DNA from: Exophiala sp. HKRS030
Lineage: Eukaryota > Ascomycota > Eurotiomycetes > Chaetothyriales > Herpotrichiellaceae
Direction of reading: 5' to 3'
DNA length: 64,000 nucleotides
Assembly: GCA_023897205.1 (NCBI GenBank)
Contig: JAHWDD010000007.1
Location: 3,596,001-3,660,000, forward strand
Part shown: positions 58,813 through 64,000 of the stretch, one piece after another
Layout: each line of letters opens with the position of its first letter
Numbering within the stretch: position 1 is the first letter of the stretch
Program-made: the position numbers and the translations under genes
Notes under the pieces: generated by a model
Told to the model about the DNA's origin: nothing
The model's database searches: none
What the model saw: the letters and a program-made list of their open reading frames with translations, nothing else

Positions 58813-59706
58813 CTATGATATCTCAGCAAGCACATTGAACAAGACCTTGTTTTCGATACGGCAACCTTCGGAGGCTACAATGCCACATCTGTATCCAGCA
58901 CGTAGTCTAATCTCCAAGTCCACAGGGCTATAGCCTTTTCGGTTGTTCGTCATGACCAGGGGCAAGGCCAGAGAGCAGAGTGTCGTATACTCTGAGAGCA
59001 GTGACTCGCCCGTTTCCAGTGCTGTAGACGTTATCATCGGCAAAGATATGGTTGGTTCCAAGTCGTTTGTCGCCATCTGTGGCTGTTCAATTGTGGAGAT
59101 CTCAGCTTGGCCATCAACGAAGTCAGGAAGAGAATCATGTAGCAACAGAGTATCAGTCTGAGCCTCGACCTGCCAGGACTGGAGAGAATTGTGCGTTATG
59201 TCTGATTTTTGAGACGGAAGCGGAGGCTGTATCTCCATTGTTGGTTCAAGCGTAGGATTGAACTTGCCATGGATGTCAATAGCACGACCGTGATTTCATG
59301 GGAATTGCGACATCGCCTACCTGGTTACCGTTCTGGTGCGACCAATTGGGTGCTAATTCGTAGGCTTTCTTGTATGCGACAAGAAATTCAGCCCCAAGCC
59401 CATGGAGTTCAACAACATCTTCAGCATCTCGTTCTCCCTGGAAAGTAGCTGGAAGTTGTGATCGGTATGAGCTTGTGGGCCCTGGGACTCATAGCTGCGA
59501 ACCTTTCCTTCAAGTTCCGCTAGATACTCGTTGCGCCTCGCGCGTGAGCGCCTCTGATTATTGCGTACACGCTCCAAGTTTGCTGCCTGCATCTTCTCAG
59601 CCCATTCGCCAGCTTGACTTATTGGGAAGAATGTCCAACCTTGGATTTCGGTTGTAGAATTTGTTTTGATGTGTGTGTCATCTTTGTATCTTGCGATCCT
59701 GAACAT
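58813..59706 (-). CDS. bZIP transcription factor next to the arsenic genes, with one apparent frameshift
   Basis: Exons 59321-59706 and 58813-59262 (intron 59263-59320, GTAGGC...CAAG). The basic region is NLERVRNNQRRSRARRNEY (about 43-61). A coiled-coil zipper continues to residue 100 (QLLSRENEMLKMLLNSMGL). At the CCCC at 59392-59395 (GGGG in the gene) the frame breaks. The other frame continues AEFLVAYKKAYELAPNWS and passes in phase through the intron into a 150-residue C-terminal region ending NVLAEIS. Adding one base gives 278 residues. The NQRRSRARR basic region marks a fungal bZIP group. Its position beside arsM and arsH makes it a candidate arsenic regulator comparable in role to yeast Yap8. 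That link is inference. Confidence 0.85.
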
Positions 59707-60823
59707 CTGAATTTGATTAAGGCCAATGTTTCAGTGTAGGAAAGTCAAGAAGGTAGCCTTCGGCCTGGAGAAAGCAGGCTGCAATTATACTCCATATGCT
59801 CCCGTGTCATTTGAAAGTGCCACAAATCCATATCTTGACATACGAACTCAATTCCAACCTCGTCGAAGGCAGAGGAAGAAAAGAAACATCCCTCTTCCGC
59901 TTGCAGATTGGTCCCTTTGATCGTGCTAATCAATCTGAGTAGAGTTTAGCTCATGCTTCTCAGTATGTCCTCATACCAGTATTATGTATAGCCGGTGTTC
60001 AGCACAAATAACAACCAAGCAAGAGATTCTCGACATAGTACTGATATTACATGAATCTGAGACGACTCTCAATGTGGAGAGTATGATTGTGAGTGAGTCC
60101 TTTCACAGGAGAACAAAAGCAACAAGATATAAGTGGTATATGGCAAGTACCATTGCCGTGACCAGACTGTAGACGGAGACATCTGTTTGCCATGCTTTTT
60201 CACAGCTCATGCAAGCTGACCCGACTTCTGTTCTTTCTTATCCACCTATATCTTACCCTTTCGCGGTGAACTCGCTGATGACCGACCCGGCAATGGTCAT
60301 GGTGTGGTTCTCATTTCTTATACAGCTCTGCAAGACTGTTTTGAATCAAGACACATCATCACAAGCAGCAACGAATGGAGCACAAGTGTCTCGTCCACAG
60401 CTGGCCATCATACTTCTCATCGCCATCCCGCGGAATAATATGGCTTGTCGCTTGCTGATCGTTAGCTGTTCCCCATGGGTTATGCCATTCAATTCAAGAT
60501 CACCATTGTCTGCATTTTCACTGAGCTGCCGAGAGTTTTAGTTCTTCTGTTCCACGAGGTTCTTCACTCGAACTGCCCACAGCCTAGACTGCGTCGTGTG
60601 TAATTTTCCCTTTGCTGTCTCAGTTCCACTTCAGGGACGTACAACTTTCCACGACTTTGTCGAGCAAAATCTTCGTCAAATTACCTACCTGGGTCTGTAT
60701 GACTTCCATCCACGCCGAGGGCCTCTGTCAGAGCCGTTCAGTCCTACCAACACTTCATCTCTTCAAAGACATACACAATCTTCGCAGTGAGCGGTTGAAC
60801 CATCAGTGAGCTGTGTCAGCATC
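59707..60823. other. divergent intergenic, no gene supported
   Basis: 1.1 kb upstream of both the bZIP and the F-box-like gene. A plus-strand frame around 60,209-60,541 starts with ATG only internally and has no domain. Confidence 0.45.
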
Positions 60824-61924
60824 ATGGACAGACTGGCGTTTGCGTCTGTGTCTACACCAGAGGAAGAGCAAAGTGCGAGCCATGGTCAACACTCATTCCT
60901 CCAGTCTCTGCCGGCTGAAATCATTGGCAGGATATACGATAAGTTACTCCAAGTACCTCTACAAGATGAGCCAGTCAAGAGCGAGCAAGAGACAATCAAC
61001 TGCGCTGATGCGTTCAATCTTGCAGCCACCTGTCGTCGACTTTACGCTGAAGCAAGACCTGCACTGATGCGACACCAATATACGATGGTCATCGCCGAAT
61101 ACGATTCTTCCTTTGAAAACTTTAGTGCTCCCTTTGTACGTCTGCCACGGAGCGACATCAGACGAGGTTACATGAGCCCTTTGACGGACAAAGATTTGGT
61201 TTGGAAACAAGTTGAACGAGCAAGGCGATACATCAAAGACCTTCAGATCTTGGTATCCTGCGACTTTTCTGGATCTCATCCAAACGGACAGATCTATGAC
61301 CCCTTGGAGATCCGCGCCGCCCATCAGCTTATGAGAATCATGCACCACTTGAACATAAGATCCTTGTGGGACATCCATGGGTTGCGTCCTGGTAGTCGAA
61401 CCCTCGAATCACTTGAGATCGTGCTCAAACCGAATTTCAGGTATATGAGAACTCCTGCTGGACCCAAAACTAGGTACAAGTTGACCAAATCAAGACGTCG
61501 TTGGGCCTATATCCACATTCCCGTATGGGCGCATAAGATCCCTGGCAACGGAGATGCTCATACAAAATTCCTAGCTTCTATTGTCAGGGCAATGGGCAAG
61601 ACGGTCTCAGGGCTTGTAAACCAGTTGAGAAAGTTTCAGTTATCCCGGCAAAACTTGATCGCAAGGGCAGCGTACGGAAGCGACCCGAAACAGGTCCCTA
61701 AGCTCAAATTACTCATCCGTATTGACACAAGCGAATTGGTGCTTTCCATGGCTAAAGTCCAAGTTGGTCGACGCCTAGTCTACGAGTCAAAAACGCGTGT
61801 CGGATGGTTCGACGAGGAGGATTGTATGGATGCCATGTCATGGGAATTATCCAAGTACAGTAGAGGCTTGGGTCCTAACGTGGTTTTTCAAGTCGGTGGA
61901 ATCCACTCTACGCGAACATTGTGA
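60824..61924 (+). CDS. F-box-like hypothetical protein
   Basis: Single exon of 366 residues from the ATG at 60824. Near the N-terminus HSFLQSLPAEIIGRIYDKLL has the LP-x-E-I-I-x-x-I-Y pattern of fungal F-box-like domains. It is followed by NLAATCRRLYAEARPALMRH, the usual second helix pair of that group. The rest (arm of basic and aromatic residues, RRYIKDLQILV, ESLEIVLKPNF) resembles many ascomycete proteins of unknown role. A substrate adaptor of an SCF ubiquitin ligase is possible. No leucine-rich repeats or WD40 are seen. The last 10-15 residues could differ, since another frame stays open to 62,018. Confidence 0.7.
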   Translation: MDRLAFASVSTPEEEQSASHGQHSFLQSLPAEIIGRIYDKLLQVPLQDEPVKSEQETINCADAFNLAATCRRLYAEARPALMRHQYTMVIAEYDSSFENFSAPFVRLPRSDIRRGYMSPLTDKDLVWKQVERARRYIKDLQILVSCDFSGSHPNGQIYDPLEIRAAHQLMRIMHHLNIRSLWDIHGLRPGSRTLESLEIVLKPNFRYMRTPAGPKTRYKLTKSRRRWAYIHIPVWAHKIPGNGDAHTKFLASIVRAMGKTVSGLVNQLRKFQLSRQNLIARAAYGSDPKQVPKLKLLIRIDTSELVLSMAKVQVGRRLVYESKTRVGWFDEEDCMDAMSWELSKYSRGLGPNVVFQVGGIHSTRTL

Positions 61925-62594
61925 CATCGATATCAGACCTGGAGTCGAATTGGGAGATTCTCAAGTGTCCGAAATCAAGTCGGCAATTGGAAAGCGAAAC
62001 GATGAGAGAGCGTTATGATCGTTAATCCACCAATATGCTTGCAATCTCATGTCCAATGCTTGCTTTGAGTGGGACTTTGCAGGGTATTTGAGAGGGAAGA
62101 GCACGCCTGGGTTCTGAACTGGTGCAATTGACTCTGGAGTCCTTTGGTGGTTGTTTTATTGGGTAGACTAATTCTTCAGAGCGGAAGTGGAAGTCTTGAC
62201 GAAGTGGCATGGTGCAAATCGACAGCAAACCGTCTGTCCTGATCGCGATGCCGAGACAAATTACTTCTTTCCACCTTCGGTACAATTTTCTATCAAGTCA
62301 AAATACAGTCTTGTCAATTAGATCATCACGATCGTGTAAATTCTTCTGGTGTTCGCAAGAGTAGATTAGTGAGTCGCATATCTCCGTCTTTTTGTGCTCT
62401 GCGCCTTGGTCATCAGAGCATCATTACTAATTCTCAGAGCACGTTTCGCACATATATCTGTTGCTCCTGATGAAAATCTGGTTTGACGAACATCACATCG
62501 AAGGTCGTTCTTCGCGGGCATCAACTCTTCCTTGCACTGTATAGCCATTGATTTTCTGTCATATGGTTTATCATTCAGTCGCCTCGAATCAAGG
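61925..62594. other. intergenic
   Basis: 670 bases between the F-box-like and cupin genes. No gene supported. Confidence 0.45.
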
Positions 62595-62987
62595 ATGTCG
62601 CTCACCCAGCAGGAATTCCACGATCTGCCACAACGTCCAGTAATTGGTACGGCGAAAGACTCCAGGGTGGCAACACCTTGGTACAATATTGGTCCTGGAA
62701 TCTGGGAACTCTTGCTCAACGGCAATGTGGATTCGGACGAACGAACAGTTCTACAATGGTATGAACCGAATGCTGTGTCCAGCACCGATCAGATCATCAC
62801 GCATACATACATCGAAGAAGTCATTTTGATGGAAGGAGGACTGGAAGATCTAACGTTAAGCCAGTCATGGAAAACCGGGGCATATGCATATCGTCATCCA
62901 GGAATGAAGCATGGGCCGTACAGGGCTTCGGAATCTGGTTGCTTGCTCTTCGTCAAGACTTTGCCTACATCGCAGACTTTTACATGA
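62595..62987 (+). CDS. ChrR-like cupin protein
   Basis: Single exon of 130 residues from ATG 62595 (MSLTQQEFHDLPQRP). The sequence TPWYNIGPGIWELLLNGNVD, ERTVLQWYEP, EEVILMEGGLEDL and YAYRHPGMKHGPYRASESGC fits the ChrR-type cupin barrel known from bacterial anti-sigma factors and from stand-alone fungal proteins. Histidines of HTYIEE and KHGPY could bind metal, as in other cupins. There is no sigma-binding domain, so an anti-sigma role does not apply. Possible functions are a small dioxygenase or a sensor. A bacterial origin of the family in fungi is plausible, but nothing here shows a recent transfer. Confidence 0.75.
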   Translation: MSLTQQEFHDLPQRPVIGTAKDSRVATPWYNIGPGIWELLLNGNVDSDERTVLQWYEPNAVSSTDQIITHTYIEEVILMEGGLEDLTLSQSWKTGAYAYRHPGMKHGPYRASESGCLLFVKTLPTSQTFT

Positions 62988-63626
62988 AGGAGAAGGTGGC
63001 AATGCGACTCCACATCTCATTCGGCAAAGATATTCCCTGCGGCCGTCTTTGCAAAAGAGCTGGTCCGGCGTGCATCGATACGTCAAGGCGGAACCCAACG
63101 ATGTAATGCGACATAGATCCTACACACGACTCCGTCGTGGTCCCGCTTAGATGGAGGCTTACATTTTTTTCAAGATCAAGTCATATGGTACCGTCAAGAT
63201 GCTGCTGAAATTTGTTCATGGTTGAGAACTCCTTGTGTTGCTATTTCTTTACAAGTAATAGAAACAGCATCACACTCCCCTGGATAGCTCGGTGCGAATC
63301 AAGATGAGCCACGTCCGGTCATCGAAAGTTGCAGTTCTGACTGGCGAGAGCAGCCTGCCGAGGGAATCCCTGCAGTTTCCCATCACCATATAGTAGTGAA
63401 CCGACCTGACCTACTACTAGGTGCTTGGGTACATGTCGTCTGCGCAGTTGGATAAGCTACCACTTCGCCGCATCTATCTGCTGACTATTTGACTGTTGTA
63501 CATGTCCACAACTCTACCAAAATTCCTTTGCTCTGACCTTAAATTATAATTGAGGATCAAATTCACTGCTCCGACTTTTCTGAGTGCTTCAAGAATCAAG
63601 TACTAAAGCATATTTTCTAGCTCATC
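62988..63626. other. intergenic with a small inverted repeat
   Basis: 639 bases. Around 63,391-63,421 the words tagtag...ctacta and ctaggtg occur, similar to the hairpin at 802-861. No gene supported. Confidence 0.45.
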
Positions 63627-64000
63627 ATGTCTTCTGCCTATTTTGCAAAATGTGCCAATTGCGGCACGAATGCGACAATGAAATGTTCTCGTTGTATGGA
63701 AGCGCCAGAGTACGAGCCCGGAGATTCAGCAAATATTGTATATTGCAGCCGTGAATGCCAGAAAGAACACTGGCCGGAGCACAAGCAGTACTGCCGCGAG
63801 CTAGGACAACGAAAGAAACTGCTTCGTGCAGCCACAATACTCAAGGCAGCCCTGCTGACCTATAGAGAGATCAACTACGATATTGACCTCACAAAGATCG
63901 AGCTGAAAAAGGGAATCCTTTACCTTCACCAGAAGCAAAGATCTATCACTACTCCATGGAAACCTGGTATCTTCCCAGATCACCTCACCCAAACCATCAG
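63627..64000 (+). CDS. MYND zinc-finger protein, N-terminal part (runs off right edge)
   Basis: The frame opens at ATG 63627 (MSSAYFAKCANCGTNATMKC) and stays open to the window end, 124 codons. The MYND finger is complete: Cys9, 12, 20, 23, 40, 44, His52 and Cys56, with a 16-residue spacer between the fourth and fifth ligands that is longer than usual. YCSRECQKEHWPEHKQYC is the classic second half. A helical segment (LLRAATILKAALLTYREINY) follows. MYND fingers bind proline-rich peptides in partner proteins. No SET domain is seen in the part available, and the downstream half is unknown. Confidence 0.9.
   Translation, partial: MSSAYFAKCANCGTNATMKCSRCMEAPEYEPGDSANIVYCSRECQKEHWPEHKQYCRELGQRKKLLRAATILKAALLTYREINYDIDLTKIELKKGILYLHQKQRSITTPWKPGIFPDHLTQTI

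Noticed and set aside
2454..59395. Programmed ribosomal frameshifting as explanation of the five breaks
   Set aside because: The sites share only a C/G run and no slippery heptamer or obvious pseudoknot. The genes have unrelated functions, so a common recoding mechanism is unlikely.
1..64000. tRNA, rRNA, CRISPR array, insertion sequence or integrated virus
   Set aside because: No tRNA B-box with matching stem, no rRNA signature, no spaced repeat array, and no transposase, integrase or reverse-transcriptase motif was seen in any frame.

Overview
The window is nuclear DNA of a filamentous ascomycete (Pezizomycotina). Most genes carry one to four short GT-AG introns of about 50-130 bases with CTAAC/CTGAC-like branch points. 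The gene families are typically fungal: a Zn2Cys6 factor with the fungal-specific domain, a fungal rhodopsin-domain protein, YAT permeases and a Lac12-like sugar transporter. Gene content resembles Eurotiomycetes or black-yeast-like fungi, but I cannot fix the genus. I see no tRNA, rRNA, CRISPR array or intact transposon.

Layout. 1-6.1 kb: a HAD hydrolase running off the left edge, SAP18 and an MFS sugar transporter, all on the minus strand. 6.1-10.4 kb: a gene desert with no readable gene. 10.4-12.3 kb: a coiled-coil protein of unknown function and a PaaI-type thioesterase, tail to tail. 12.9-20.2 kb: a probable catabolic cluster of a choline/GABA-type permease, a divergent FAD amine oxidase and a Zn2Cys6 regulator. 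20.7-22.1 kb: an acyltransferase-3 membrane protein. 22.2-25.2 kb: non-coding DNA dense in different microsatellites. 25.2-33.3 kb: a housekeeping block (NCS1 calcium sensor, proteasome RPN6, SOF1, CSN12-type PCI protein). 35.8-46.6 kb: a rhodopsin-domain membrane protein, PRP3, a YAT amino-acid permease, a small four-helix membrane protein and a 3CxxC zinc-finger protein. 46.9-52.2 kb: RPA190, the largest RNA polymerase I subunit. 53.5-59.7 kb: a membrane-anchored fasciclin protein, then an arsenic block of arsH, arsM and a bZIP factor. 60.8-64 kb: an F-box-like protein, a ChrR-like cupin and a MYND-finger protein cut by the right edge.

Two functional groups stand out. In the arsenic block ArsM should methylate arsenite, ArsH should oxidise the trivalent methylarsenite formed, and the bZIP is the obvious candidate regulator. 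The permease, amine oxidase and Zn2Cys6 genes look like uptake, oxidation and control of an amine.

Five otherwise intact genes (SAP18, acyltransferase, PRP3, YAT permease, bZIP) each carry one apparent single-base deletion, always in a run of three or four C or G. PRP3 is an essential splicing factor, so consensus errors in the assembly are much more likely than five mutations. I therefore annotate these as coding genes with a frameshift, not as pseudogenes.
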